From the NCBI RefSeq assembly GCF_027925445.1, contig NZ_AP027149.1, positions 2,678,501 through 2,742,500 on the forward strand: a stretch of 64,000 nucleotides of DNA, given 5' to 3'. The DNA is from Methylocystis bryophila. Lineage in GTDB: Bacteria > Pseudomonadota > Alphaproteobacteria > Rhizobiales > Beijerinckiaceae. Shown piece by piece: positions 51,682 through 59,738 of the stretch. The notes under the pieces are model-generated. The model was not told the DNA's origin, searched no databases, and saw only the letters and a program-made list of their open reading frames with translations. Both the position numbers and the translations under genes were made by a program. Numbering within the stretch: the first letter of the stretch is position 1; every line of letters begins with the position of its first letter.

Positions 51682-52161
51682 ATGGAGTCGCCCGATCCAC
51701 CCTTGGCCGTGGAGGCGGCCCTCGCCGCGCCGCGCGCGAAGAGATCGAATCTTCCTGAGCCCTTTTTCACCCGAATGGCGGGCCGCGAGCGACGTCCTCT
51801 CGGCGAGCTCTTCGGCCTCAAGAATTTTGGGGTCAATTTGACGAGCATCGCGCCGGGAGGAGAAACCTCGCTCTTGCATCGCCACGGGCGGCAGGACGAA
51901 TTCGTCTTTATCCTGGAGGGAGAGCCGACGCTCGTCACCGAGCGCGGCGAGGTCCTGCTGCGCCCCGGCATGTGCGCCGGTTTTGCTGCGGGCGGCGCCG
52001 CGCATCATCTGGTCAATCGCAGCGAATCCGTCGTCGTTTATCTCGAGATCGGCGACCGCACCCCAGGAGATTGGGCGGAATATCCGAACGACGACCTCGC
52101 CGGCAGACTCGACGAAAGCGGGCAGTGGACCTTCAGCCACAAGGACGGACGGCCCTATTGA
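51682..52161 (+). CDS. cupin-domain protein
   Basis: A 159-aa cytosolic protein. The cupin motifs G(X)5HXH-like SLLHRHGRQDEFVFILEG (about residues 63-80) and LRPGMCAGFAAGGAAHHLVNRS (about 93-114) indicate a beta-barrel metal-binding fold. The substrate is unknown. AGGGAG lies before ATG 51682. Confidence 0.85.
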   Translation: MESPDPPLAVEAALAAPRAKRSNLPEPFFTRMAGRERRPLGELFGLKNFGVNLTSIAPGGETSLLHRHGRQDEFVFILEGEPTLVTERGEVLLRPGMCAGFAAGGAAHHLVNRSESVVVYLEIGDRTPGDWAEYPNDDLAGRLDESGQWTFSHKDGRPY

Positions 52162-52193
52162 CGCGGCTGGTGGGGCGCCCTTTCGCGCCCGCC

Positions 52194-52868
52194 TTAATCT
52201 CCCCGCGCAGGAATGGCGATGCGCGGCGGATTGCCGAGGCGCTTGTCGAGATAGTTGGAGACCTCGATGATCAGCGGGTCGATCTTGTTCTCGAAAAAGT
52301 GGTTCGCGCCCTTCACGACCGCATGCTCGATCGTGATGCCCTTCTGCGTCTTCAGCTTCTCGATCAAGCCGGTCACCTCCTTCAATGGCGCGACGCGATC
52401 GATGTCTCCATGGACGAAGAGGCCCGAAGAAGGGCAGGGGGCGAGGAAGGAGTAGTCGAAGCGGTTCGCGGGCGGAGCCACCGACACGAAGCCCTCGATC
52501 TCGGGGCGACGCATGAGGAGCTGCATGCCAATCCAGGAGCCAAAGGAAACCCCGGCGATCCAACAGGCGCGCGCTTCCGGATTGACGGCCTGCGCCCAGT
52601 CGAGCGCCGCGGCCGCGTCGGAGAGCTCGCCCGCGCCATGGTCGAACATCCCCTGGCTGCGCCCCACGCCGCGAAAATTGAAGCGAAGGACGGAAAAGCC
52701 GCGTTCCGCGAAGGCATAGTAGAGGTGATAGACGATCTGATTATTCATCGTTCCGCCGAACTGCGGATGCGGATGCAGCACGATCGCGATCGGCGCGCCG
52801 CGCGTCGCAGATTGGTGAAACCGGCCCTCGAGCCTGCCGCCCGGGCCGCTGAAGATTACTTCGGGCAT
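52194..52868 (-). CDS. alpha/beta hydrolase
   Basis: A 224-aa cytosolic hydrolase from ATG 52868 (GAGGAAAAA upstream; the long N-terminal extension to 53087 is not family-like). HPHPQFGGTMNNQIVYHL, RFNFRGVGRSQG, the nucleophile elbow AGVSFGSWIG (GxSxG), Asp in VHGDIDRVAP and His in KGANHFFENK form the expected triad. It matches the COG2945 group of predicted hydrolases. Substrate unknown. Confidence 0.88.
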   Translation of the reverse strand: MPEVIFSGPGGRLEGRFHQSATRGAPIAIVLHPHPQFGGTMNNQIVYHLYYAFAERGFSVLRFNFRGVGRSQGMFDHGAGELSDAAAALDWAQAVNPEARACWIAGVSFGSWIGMQLLMRRPEIEGFVSVAPPANRFDYSFLAPCPSSGLFVHGDIDRVAPLKEVTGLIEKLKTQKGITIEHAVVKGANHFFENKIDPLIIEVSNYLDKRLGNPPRIAIPARGD

Positions 52869-53163
52869 TTTTTCCTCAGGGATGAAAAGTCCTTCGCCGC
52901 CGGCGCGAGCCGTGAGCTCGACCTCGACTTTGCGCGTTCCATCCTGGCAAAGCAGGCTGGCGCAGCGCGCGATGAGCGTTCTTAGCATCAGAGTCCTCGG
53001 CGATTGCAAGGATTTTCGTGCGCGGTCGGCGCATTTAGCCTCATCGAGCGCTACGAGGCGCCTTCCCTGGAAACGCAAGGTCTGCAATGTTGCTCGTGCG
53101 AGGCCGGCTCAACATTCGCCGTCGAAAGAAGCTGCGCCCTTCCTGATGCGGGAGAAGAAGCAA

Positions 53164-54174
53164 ATGTCTGCTCGATATTCAGACCGATTGCGGTGGCCTT
53201 TCGCCTCCGCCTGCTTGGCGTTCCTTGTCGGCGCCGCCCCTTTCGCTGCGCATGCGCAAGCCGGGCAAGGCTGGGCGGCTTGCAGCGGCCAGGCTCCGGA
53301 CGCCGCGATCGACGCCTGCTCGAAGCTCATCGCGAGCTTCGGTCCCAAAGAGACGGCCCACAACAAGGCGGCGGCCTTCTACAACCGCGCCAACGCCTAT
53401 GTGGCGAAGGGCGACTATGAGCGCGCCTTCCCGGATTTCGCCAAGGCGTTGGAGCTCGAGCCGAAGTCGGCGAGCATGCTTTCCGCGCGCGCGGCGGCCT
53501 ACCGCGGCCAGGGCGATTACAAGTCGGCCGTGAAGGATCTAGACGCCGCGATCAAGCGCGACCCCAAGAACGCCGACATCTTTATCAGCCGCGGCGCCGC
53601 GCGATACGGTCTGCACGACTTCGACGGCGCCATCGCCGACTTTGGCGAGGCCTTGAAGTTCAATCCGACTTACGGTCCCGCCTTCACCGCCCGCGCCAAA
53701 GTTTACATGCAGGAGCGCAAAGAGGAGAAGGCGCTGGCCGATTTCGCAGAGGCCGTAAAATACGACAAGACCGCGGCGCCTTATCTCTCGCGCGGCGACC
53801 TCTACCTCGAGATCAAGGACGCGGATCGCGCGATCGCCGACTTCACGGAAGGCCTGAAGCGCGAACCGAACTCTGTCGTGGCCTTCGTCGACCGCGGCTC
53901 CGCTTGGCGTAGCAAGGGCGAGCTCGACAAGGCGATCGCCGACTATGACGCGGCGCTCAAGATCGACCCGAAGCTCGTCCCGGCGCTCTACAACCGCGCG
54001 AGCATCTGGCGCATGAAAAAGGAATTTCCGCGCGCCAAGGAGGATTACGAGGCGATCCTGAAGTTGAGGCCCGATTTTCCAGAAGCCAAGAAGGGGCTGG
54101 AGGAAGTGGATCGCCTGATCTCCTGGCAGGCCAAGAACGCCGCGAAAGCGGCGGCGCCCACTGCAAAGCCCTAG
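53164..54174 (+). CDS. secreted tetratricopeptide-repeat protein
   Basis: 336 aa from ATG 53164 (GGGAG upstream; the frame is open much earlier, antisense to the hydrolase). The signal peptide ends near AAPFAAHA. Seven to eight canonical 34-residue TPRs follow (for example AAFYNRANAYVAKGDYERAF, SARAAAYRGQGDYKSAVKDL, ALYNRASIWRMKKEFPRAKED). It probably scaffolds periplasmic or envelope complexes. A terminator hairpin follows. Confidence 0.88.
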   Translation: MSARYSDRLRWPFASACLAFLVGAAPFAAHAQAGQGWAACSGQAPDAAIDACSKLIASFGPKETAHNKAAAFYNRANAYVAKGDYERAFPDFAKALELEPKSASMLSARAAAYRGQGDYKSAVKDLDAAIKRDPKNADIFISRGAARYGLHDFDGAIADFGEALKFNPTYGPAFTARAKVYMQERKEEKALADFAEAVKYDKTAAPYLSRGDLYLEIKDADRAIADFTEGLKREPNSVVAFVDRGSAWRSKGELDKAIADYDAALKIDPKLVPALYNRASIWRMKKEFPRAKEDYEAILKLRPDFPEAKKGLEEVDRLISWQAKNAAKAAAPTAKP

Positions 54175-54188
54175 ATGTGGAGCACAAC

Positions 54189-54227
54189 AGGCGGCGACCC
54201 GCCCTTAGGAGGGAGGGGCCGCCTTTT
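54189..54227 (+). terminator. terminator after the TPR gene
   Basis: AGGCGGC / GCCGCCTTTT is a 7-bp stem with a long loop that holds a second internal pairing, followed by a short T-run, 15 bp after the TPR stop. The remaining ~300 bp to 54529 hold no supportable gene. Confidence 0.6.
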
Positions 54228-54529
54228 GTGGGAGACGCCGAAAAAGCTTGAGCTTGTCATGGAGGAGTCCTTCGGGCGCGACAAAGAGTTAGGCGCGAAG
54301 GCAGTCGTGACGGAGGAGTTTCGCGGAACGATGCGCCGGTGTTGACGCCGTTGCGGAAGACGCGCGCAGCGCGTGGCGGAGACCGCGCATCTCCGGTTCC
54401 CCGGTCCATTTTTTAGGTTTCCGCCTTTCTGGTTTCGCAGGCGAATTCATCTGGATCTTTACTGCTACGTGGATTGGTTCCAAGCGCTCGCGCATTGTCA
54501 GCAGTAAAAATATCCGATATGAGACAGAT

Positions 54530-54943
54530 ATGTCGCAAAAGGCCGGAATGAGTGCGCGTGTTCGGGCGTTCGTCGTCTTCGGCGCGATTTGCGCCGTGAC
54601 GATCGGACTGCTCGCGCCAGCGTTTCTCCGGCCCGTGTTGCAGACGGCGAGCGGCTCCGCCGTGGAATGCCCCCACCATCTCCTCGCCAAAGGCGTGATG
54701 AGCGCGGCAGAAGACGGCGCAGCTTCGCACGCGCCACGCCCGTCTGGTTTCCCCGGTTGTCCCGATTGCTGTTTGGCCGCCGCCCATTTGGGGAAGGCGG
54801 TTCTGGCGTTCCGCAATTCTTATTTCTCGCGGCTTGAAGGGCGCGTCGCCTCGCGCATACGCTACGCCGATTACACGGCGAGCGCTGTCAAGCCCGTGGC
54901 GGCCGAGCCCGCCAATGGCGCGCGCGCCCCGCCCGCAGCCTAA
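54530..54943 (+). CDS. DUF2946/CruR-like Cys-containing membrane-targeted protein
   Basis: 137 aa with an N-terminal hydrophobic segment (AFVVFGAICAVTIGLLAPAFL), a Cys/His-containing middle (AVECPHHLLAKG, PGCPDCCLAAAHLG) and a Pro/Ala-rich tail. Short, Cys-pair-bearing proteins of this build encoded upstream of TonB systems belong to the DUF2946 group, one member of which (CruR of Bordetella) is reported to act as a copper-responsive upstream ORF. It precedes exbB by 130 bp on the same strand. The family call is by pattern, not by search. Confidence 0.6.
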   Translation: MSQKAGMSARVRAFVVFGAICAVTIGLLAPAFLRPVLQTASGSAVECPHHLLAKGVMSAAEDGAASHAPRPSGFPGCPDCCLAAAHLGKAVLAFRNSYFSRLEGRVASRIRYADYTASAVKPVAAEPANGARAPPAA

Positions 54944-55072
54944 GCCCCTTTCCCACTCTTCCCACACCCGCGCTCGCTCACGCGAGAGGGCTCGCGCCGC
55001 GCGGCCAATAAGCAAAAAGCCCGACGTCCGCTTGGAGCGGCGGCGCAAGGGCTATAGAGGGAACAACAAGCC

Positions 55073-55714
55073 ATGGACTATTCATCGATAAACCCGCTTA
55101 CGATGTTCTATGCCGCGGGACTCGTCGGCAAGTCGGTCATCCTCCTTCTTCTCGCCGCCTCGATCTACACCTGGGTGCTCATTCTGATCGGCGCCTATTC
55201 CATCGTGAAGATCGGCCGTTCGGCGCAGGAAGCGCGTTCGGGCGGCGACGTCGGCGTGTTGGCGCCGGTCGACGCTGTCGGCAAAGCGGCTGCGGCGCTC
55301 GTAGTGGAGGGCGAGTCGGCCAACGAGCGGCGCGAGAGAATCGCCGAGCAGATGAGCCGAGCCGCGCGCGAGATGCTGGCGCGAGAAGAAGGCGGCCTGC
55401 CCAATCTTGCGATCATCTCGTCGACGGCGCCCTTTATCGGCCTCTTCGGCACGGTCTGGGGGATCATGTCGAGCTTCGCGAGCATCGCGCAGGCGCAGGA
55501 CACGAGCCTCGCGGTCGTCGCGCCGGGTATCGCGGAAGCGCTGGCGACGACCGCCTATGGACTCTTCGCGGCCATTCCCGCGGCGGTCGCCTATAACCGC
55601 ATCGGCGCGAACTTCGGGCGCCTCGGCCAGCAGGTCGCCCATTGGATCGAGGACGTGGCGCTCTCGCATGTTTCGGATCGCCCCGTCCTGCCGCGTAAGA
55701 AGGAGGCCGCGTAA
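55073..55714 (+). CDS. exbB: ExbB/TolQ-type proton channel subunit
   Basis: 213 aa with three TM helices (about residues 15-38, 115-140, 155-180). APFIGLFGTVWGIMSSFASIAQAQDTSLAVVAPGIAEALATTAYGLFAAIPAAVAYN is the conserved MotA/TolQ/ExbB core, including the Thr residues of the channel. Together with ExbD it powers TonB. Its stop overlaps the exbD start. Confidence 0.92.
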   Translation: MDYSSINPLTMFYAAGLVGKSVILLLLAASIYTWVLILIGAYSIVKIGRSAQEARSGGDVGVLAPVDAVGKAAAALVVEGESANERRERIAEQMSRAAREMLAREEGGLPNLAIISSTAPFIGLFGTVWGIMSSFASIAQAQDTSLAVVAPGIAEALATTAYGLFAAIPAAVAYNRIGANFGRLGQQVAHWIEDVALSHVSDRPVLPRKKEAA

Positions 55715-56223
55715 TGGCTTTCTCCACGCGCTCCAACGCCAGCAAAGATCTTTATCAGCCGCTGGCTGAAATCAACGTTACGCCGCTCGTCGACGTGATG
55801 CTGGTGCTTCTGATCATTTTCATGATCACCGCGCCGCTGCTCGCCAAGGGCGTCAAGGTCAACCTGCCGCAGGCGAAAGCGGCCGTGCCGCTCAACCAAA
55901 AAGACCCGATCATGGTCACGGTGAGCAAGGACGGCAAGATCTCGCTCGGCGTCGACGAAGTGTCGCCGGAGGCGTTGATCGACGGCGTTCGCGCCATGAT
56001 GGGCGAAGAAGTCAACCGCGTCGTGCACGTGCGCGGCGATACGGAAGCGGTTTACGGCCAGATCGTCGCGGTTATGGACAAGCTCGCGACGAATGGGATC
56101 ACCCATATCGCGATCATGACCAATTCGCGTAAGGCGGGCGCTGGCGGCGCCTCGGCGCCGGTCTCCGTCCCCGCGGTCGCGCCTCCCGCGCCGGCCCCGG
56201 CTCCTGCGGGAGGCGGCAGATGA
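55714..56223 (+). CDS. exbD: ExbD/TolR biopolymer transport protein
   Basis: 169 aa: one N-terminal TM with the catalytic Asp (INVTPLVDVMLVLLIIFMI) and a periplasmic domain (KAAVPLNQKDPIMVTVSKDGKISL), then an unusual Pro/Ala/Gly-rich tail of ~35 residues. It is coupled to exbB and tonB by overlapping start/stop codons. Confidence 0.92.
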   Translation: MAFSTRSNASKDLYQPLAEINVTPLVDVMLVLLIIFMITAPLLAKGVKVNLPQAKAAVPLNQKDPIMVTVSKDGKISLGVDEVSPEALIDGVRAMMGEEVNRVVHVRGDTEAVYGQIVAVMDKLATNGITHIAIMTNSRKAGAGGASAPVSVPAVAPPAPAPAPAGGGR

Positions 56224-56933
56224 CGGACCTCGCAGCGCTCCCATCCTTTGCGGATAGATCGTTTGAGAGCGGTTTTCCTGGCGTTCGGCCGAGTTGGCTG
56301 AAGCCGCTCTCGATCGCTGTCGTGCTCCTCGGCCATGTGGCGCTCGGCTTGCTGTTCATGAACTTCGCGCTCGAGAAGATCGTTCCGCTCGATTCGATGA
56401 GTGCGGACCTGATTCCCGAAGGCGACCAATTCGAATCGGTCGAGCAGGTCGAATTGGACGACGTGCCGCCGCCCGAGGCGCTCGAGCAGCCGGACTTCGC
56501 CATTCCGCCGCCGCTCGTCATGCATCCCGAGGCGCCGCCGCTGCCGGCGAAGAAGGATGTCGTCGAGCCTGAGAAGCAGGTCGTGGAGAAGCGTCAGGAG
56601 ACTCCGCGAGCCGAGCACAAGCAGCAGGCGCAGGAGCGTCACCGGCTCGGCATAGAAGGCGGCCAGGCGGCTTCCGGCGGCATCTCGCGCGCCACCTATG
56701 CGGCTCAACTCTCGGCGGCAATCCGTCGCCATGTGCCGAGCTCGTCGAGGCTTGGCGCGGGCGCGGCGAACTGCAGCTTTCACGTAGGCCCTGGGGGCGG
56801 AATGGGGGGCATCGCTTGCTCGGGGTCCACCCCGGCGCATGCGGCGCTGCTGCGGACCGCCATCGCCTCGGTGCAAGCGCCGCCCCCGCCGGGTGGCGGG
56901 TTCTTCGCCTCGCAGTCCGTCAACTTCCATTAG
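56220..56933 (+). CDS. tonB: TonB energy transducer
   Basis: 237 aa: an N-terminal TM (LSIAVVLLGHVALGLLFMNFAL), a Pro/Glu/Lys-rich periplasm-spanning region (PPPEALEQPDFAIPPPL, VVEPEKQVVEKRQETPR) and a C-terminal domain (SFHVGPGGGMGGIACSG ... SVNFH) that contacts receptor TonB boxes. The C-terminal domain contains two Cys, unusual for TonB. It overlaps the exbD end by 4 bp. A repeat copy begins at its stop codon. Confidence 0.88.
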   Translation: MTDLAALPSFADRSFESGFPGVRPSWLKPLSIAVVLLGHVALGLLFMNFALEKIVPLDSMSADLIPEGDQFESVEQVELDDVPPPEALEQPDFAIPPPLVMHPEAPPLPAKKDVVEPEKQVVEKRQETPRAEHKQQAQERHRLGIEGGQAASGGISRATYAAQLSAAIRRHVPSSSRLGAGAANCSFHVGPGGGMGGIACSGSTPAHAALLRTAIASVQAPPPPGGGFFASQSVNFH

Positions 56934-57110
56934 GGCGCGATACGGATATGCGGAAACCGGTTTTTCGCATAAGTCGCGCTCTAAACCTTTAGAATCGATC
57001 GCGTTTTCTGGCTTTCAGGCGACTCCGCCCGAACGCAGCGTGATCTAGCGCGTTTCCCGCTCGAACGGAATCGTTGGGGCGATAAGGAATCACGCTAAAT
57101 CAAAAGGTTG
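56931..57110. repeat. palindromic repeat, modules C+D+B (copy 9)
   Basis: TAGGGCGCGATACGG...TTTTTCGCATAAGTCGCGCTCTAA (C), TAGAATCGATCGCG...GAACGCAGCGTGATCTA (D), then GCGCGTTTCCCGCTCGAACGG...GGAATCACGCTAAATCAAAA (B). The tonB stop codon coincides with the left edge. Confidence 0.88.
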
Positions 57111-57116
57111 AAGCGA

Positions 57117-57150
57117 GTTCTCCCGCGCGGAGCTTCCGTGCGGGAGGAAC
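57117..57150. other. hairpin upstream of the secreted TonB-like gene
   Basis: GTTCTCCCGCGCGG-AGCTT-CCGTGCGGGAGGAAC is a ~14-bp stem with one bulge, 49 bp before the next gene. It may end the exbBD-tonB transcript or shape the leader of the next one. Confidence 0.4.
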
Positions 57151-57198
57151 ATCAGCCGCGCGCCTGCGCCGCGCGCCGACAAGGATGGCGGTAAGGGG

Positions 57199-57645
57199 AT
57201 GTCGAGCATGCGCATTTCATGGGGCGTTGTGATCGCGTTGTCGTTGGGGCCGGCTTGCGCGCAAGCGCAAACGGCGCAGCCAGCGTCGCCTTTAGCCGAG
57301 AAGCCCAAGGCCGTGGCTCCGGCGGCTCCTGCCGCGCCGAAGCCGGCCGAGACGACGGCGGCCGCGCCGCCGCAAGAGGAGATTCGCTCCGAAAGCAAGT
57401 TCCTCGCCGTGCTCTACGCCGAGATCGCGAAGCAAAGCGCTTCGGAGGAGGAGAAAGAGCTGGGCGAGGGGCAGGCGAGTGCAAGCTTCCATGTCGACGC
57501 GAATGGCAAGATCGACAAGGTGACGATCGACAATACGACGAGCGAGGCGCATTCGGCGGCGGTGAAGCGCATCCTCGCTCAGGTCAAGGTCCCGCGACCG
57601 CCGAACGGCGGCATGGATATCGGCCAGACCTTCAAATTCCACTAG
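57199..57645 (+). CDS. secreted TonB-C-terminal-like protein
   Basis: 148 aa with a cleavable signal peptide (ISWGVVIALSLGPACAQA) rather than a TM anchor. A Pro/Ala/Lys linker leads to a TonB-C-like domain (ASASFHVDANGKIDKVTIDNTTS ... RPPNGGMDIGQTFKFH). Lacking an anchor it cannot transduce energy as TonB does; it may bind receptors or TonB in the periplasm. It lies between tonB and the sialidase-fold gene. Confidence 0.75.
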   Translation: MSSMRISWGVVIALSLGPACAQAQTAQPASPLAEKPKAVAPAAPAAPKPAETTAAAPPQEEIRSESKFLAVLYAEIAKQSASEEEKELGEGQASASFHVDANGKIDKVTIDNTTSEAHSAAVKRILAQVKVPRPPNGGMDIGQTFKFH

Positions 57646-57723
57646 GTCACGCCGCTTTCAAGCCGCCGACACGCAGACAGCGCGGGTGGCTAATCGGTTG
57701 GAAGATCGCGGGCAGGAGAAGTC

Positions 57724-59076
57724 ATGAATCCGGCAGATTGGCGCGCTGCGTTTAAATCCACTTCGTTCGGCGCGCTCGCCCTCGCGGCGATGGCCGCGGC
57801 GGTTATCGTCTCCCATCCCGCCCGCGGCGAATCTCGCGCAACCGCCGTTCCGACGGCTGCGCCAGCCGCGAAAAGCGGAGAGGGCGGCCATGAGGGCCAC
57901 ATGATGGGCGCGCCTGCAGCCCCCGCCTGCCTGGACCCGCTGCCACGTTGCGCCTCGACCGCCGAGCCTGCCTTCTCCCGCGATGGAACGCTCTGGCTCG
58001 CCTTCCCCGTAGGCGACAAAATCTATGTCGCGTCCTCACGCGACAGCGGCGCGAGCTTCGCGCCGGCGGTCGTCGCGGCGACCGTGACGGGCGGCGTGAT
58101 CGACGCCAATGGCGAGGCGCGCCCCAAGATTGCGGCGCTCCCCAATGGCGCGCTCCTCATCAGTTACACGGCGCGGCCAGAGAAGAGCTATGACGGCTCG
58201 ATCTGGCTCGTTCGCTCGGTGGATGGCGGCAAGAGCTTCTCGGCGCCCGAGCCGCTCCTCGATTCCACCGGGCAGCGCTTCGACATTTTCCTCGTCTCGC
58301 CGAAGGGTCGCATCTACGCAGCCTGGCTCGACAAGCGCGACGCCGCTGCGGCGAAGCAGGCGGGCGAAGCCTTCGCAGGCAGCGGGATCGCCGTCGGCTG
58401 GTCCGACGATGGGGGCAAGAGCTTTGTGGGCAAGAAGATCCTGATGGATCATTCCTGCGAATGCTGTCGCGTGTCGGCGGCGTTTGACCCGGACGGCCAG
58501 CCCGTGTTCGCCTGGCGACACGTCTACGACGACAATCTGCGCGACCATTACGTCGCCAAGCTCTCCAAGGACGGCGCGACGCTTTCGGGCGGCCGCGTCA
58601 GCGAGGACGAGTGGGCGACGGGTTGCCCGCATCAAGGGCCGTCACTGGCGATCGACGCCGCTGGAACCTGGCATGTCACCTGGTTCACCAACGGCAAGGC
58701 GCGCAAGGGGCTGTTCTACGCATCGAGCGCCGACGGCGGAAAGAGCTTTTCGGCGCCCCAGAAACTCGGAGATGACGCGAAGGCGCCTTCGCGCGCGGCG
58801 ATCCTCTTTTCGAAAGGCAAGCTCTACCGCGTCTGGAAAGAGTTCGACGGAACGACGACCGGCATTCTCCTGCAATCGTCCAAAGACTCGGGGAAGAGCT
58901 GGAGCGCGGCGCGGACAGTGGCGACGACGGCCGAGACCTCCGATCAGCCTCGGCTTATCGACGGTAAGACCGGCGTCTATCTCTCCTGGCTGACCAAGGT
59001 CGAGGGCTACCGGCTATTGCCGCTCGGGCGGGAAGACGCCGCTGAGGCGGCGCAACCCGCGCTGGCGAAGAAGTGA
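57724..59076 (+). CDS. sialidase-fold (BNR repeat) periplasmic protein with CxCC motif
   Basis: 450 aa with an N-terminal signal/anchor and a His-rich segment (GEGGHEGHMMG) that looks metal-binding. Six-bladed propeller units carry BNR Asp-box patterns (SSRDSGASFAP, SVDGGKSFSAP, SDDGGKSFVG, SADGGKSFSAP, SKDSGKSWSAA). Between blades lies DHSCECCRVSAAF and later ATGCPHQGPS. No sialidase catalytic set is evident. It overlaps the thioredoxin gene by 4 bp, so the Cys cluster may be its redox client; metal handling is inferred. Confidence 0.8.
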   Translation: MNPADWRAAFKSTSFGALALAAMAAAVIVSHPARGESRATAVPTAAPAAKSGEGGHEGHMMGAPAAPACLDPLPRCASTAEPAFSRDGTLWLAFPVGDKIYVASSRDSGASFAPAVVAATVTGGVIDANGEARPKIAALPNGALLISYTARPEKSYDGSIWLVRSVDGGKSFSAPEPLLDSTGQRFDIFLVSPKGRIYAAWLDKRDAAAAKQAGEAFAGSGIAVGWSDDGGKSFVGKKILMDHSCECCRVSAAFDPDGQPVFAWRHVYDDNLRDHYVAKLSKDGATLSGGRVSEDEWATGCPHQGPSLAIDAAGTWHVTWFTNGKARKGLFYASSADGGKSFSAPQKLGDDAKAPSRAAILFSKGKLYRVWKEFDGTTTGILLQSSKDSGKSWSAARTVATTAETSDQPRLIDGKTGVYLSWLTKVEGYRLLPLGREDAAEAAQPALAKK

Positions 59077-59573
59077 GCATGAAAGCCGGTCGCGCATCGC
59101 TTCTCGCCGGCTTTGTTGTGGCCCTCGGCTCTGTCATGGCCGCGCCGGAGCCCGCGTCGGCGCTCGACTTCCAGCCCTATGCGCGCGGCTCCTTCGCCGA
59201 GCTGCGCAAGGCGCATGCGGGCCGACCGCTCCTGGTGCATTTCTGGTCCGCGACCTGCGCGCCTTGCCTCGCGGAGCTTTCCGACTGGGCGCGGCTCGCG
59301 GCCGAGAAAAAAGGGATCGACATCATCTTCGTCAATGCGGACGGGGAGCACGACCGCGTGAAAGCCGGCGCGCGCTTGGAGAAGGCGGGACTCGCGGGTG
59401 CGGTCCAGTATGGCTTCGCCGATGATTTCCTTGACAGGCTTTTCTTCGAGGTCGATCCGATGTGGCGCGGCGAGCTTCCGTTCACGGCGATGATCGATGC
59501 GAGCGGCAAGATCATCACAGTGGCGGGGCTCCTGGACGATTCCACGATAGCGGCGTGGCTGAAATCGAATTGA
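59073..59573 (+). CDS. TlpA/ResA-like periplasmic thioredoxin
   Basis: 166 aa with a signal peptide (LLAGFVVALGSVMAAPEPASA). The thioredoxin active site is WSATCAPC (about residues 58-65), with the cis-Pro region LPFTAMIDASGKI. It is a periplasmic reductase/oxidoreductase of the TlpA type, which in other bacteria serves copper chaperones. Coupled to the sialidase-fold gene by ATGA overlap, upstream of DUF2946-like and TonB receptor genes. Confidence 0.88.
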   Translation: MSMKAGRASLLAGFVVALGSVMAAPEPASALDFQPYARGSFAELRKAHAGRPLLVHFWSATCAPCLAELSDWARLAAEKKGIDIIFVNADGEHDRVKAGARLEKAGLAGAVQYGFADDFLDRLFFEVDPMWRGELPFTAMIDASGKIITVAGLLDDSTIAAWLKSN

Positions 59574-59593
59574 CGCGTTCGCGCGCGCTGCGA

Positions 59594-59671
59594 ATGACTA
59601 ATATGTGTCTTTGCGGCAACACTTGCTTGTGTCTTTGTTGCAACACCTTCCCGGAAAAATTTTCCCTTTGA
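59594..59671 (+). CDS. 25-aa Cys-rich mini-ORF
   Basis: The ORF reads MTNMCLCGNTCLCLCCNTF followed by PEKFSL, with six Cys in 25 residues. It starts 21 bp after the thioredoxin stop. No clear ribosome-binding site. The Cys codons come from two ~24-bp direct repeats, so the ORF may simply be a by-product of an operator. A Cu-sensing leader peptide is the interesting alternative. Confidence 0.3.
   Translation: MTNMCLCGNTCLCLCCNTFPEKFSL
59604..59651 (+). promoter_or_regulatory. tandem direct repeat, candidate operator
   Basis: TGTGTCTTTGCGGCAACACTTGCT (59604-59627) is repeated as a 19/24 match at 59628-59651. Each unit holds a dyad (GTGT...ACAC around TTGC-GCAA). Two adjacent dyads before a TonB receptor operon look like regulator sites. 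The regulator is unknown. Confidence 0.5.
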
Positions 59672-59738
59672 AATTGGCATGTTGACCTTCGCCTACGCGT
59701 AAGTCACATGCTGTGATGTGAACACGAAGCCAACCAAC

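Noticed and set aside
59594..59671. Methanobactin precursor candidate for the Cys-rich mini-ORF
   Set aside because: Known methanobactin precursors have a leader and a core with two Cys-based heterocycle sites, beside mbnB/mbnC. None of these genes is present, and the Cys codons derive from a direct repeat.
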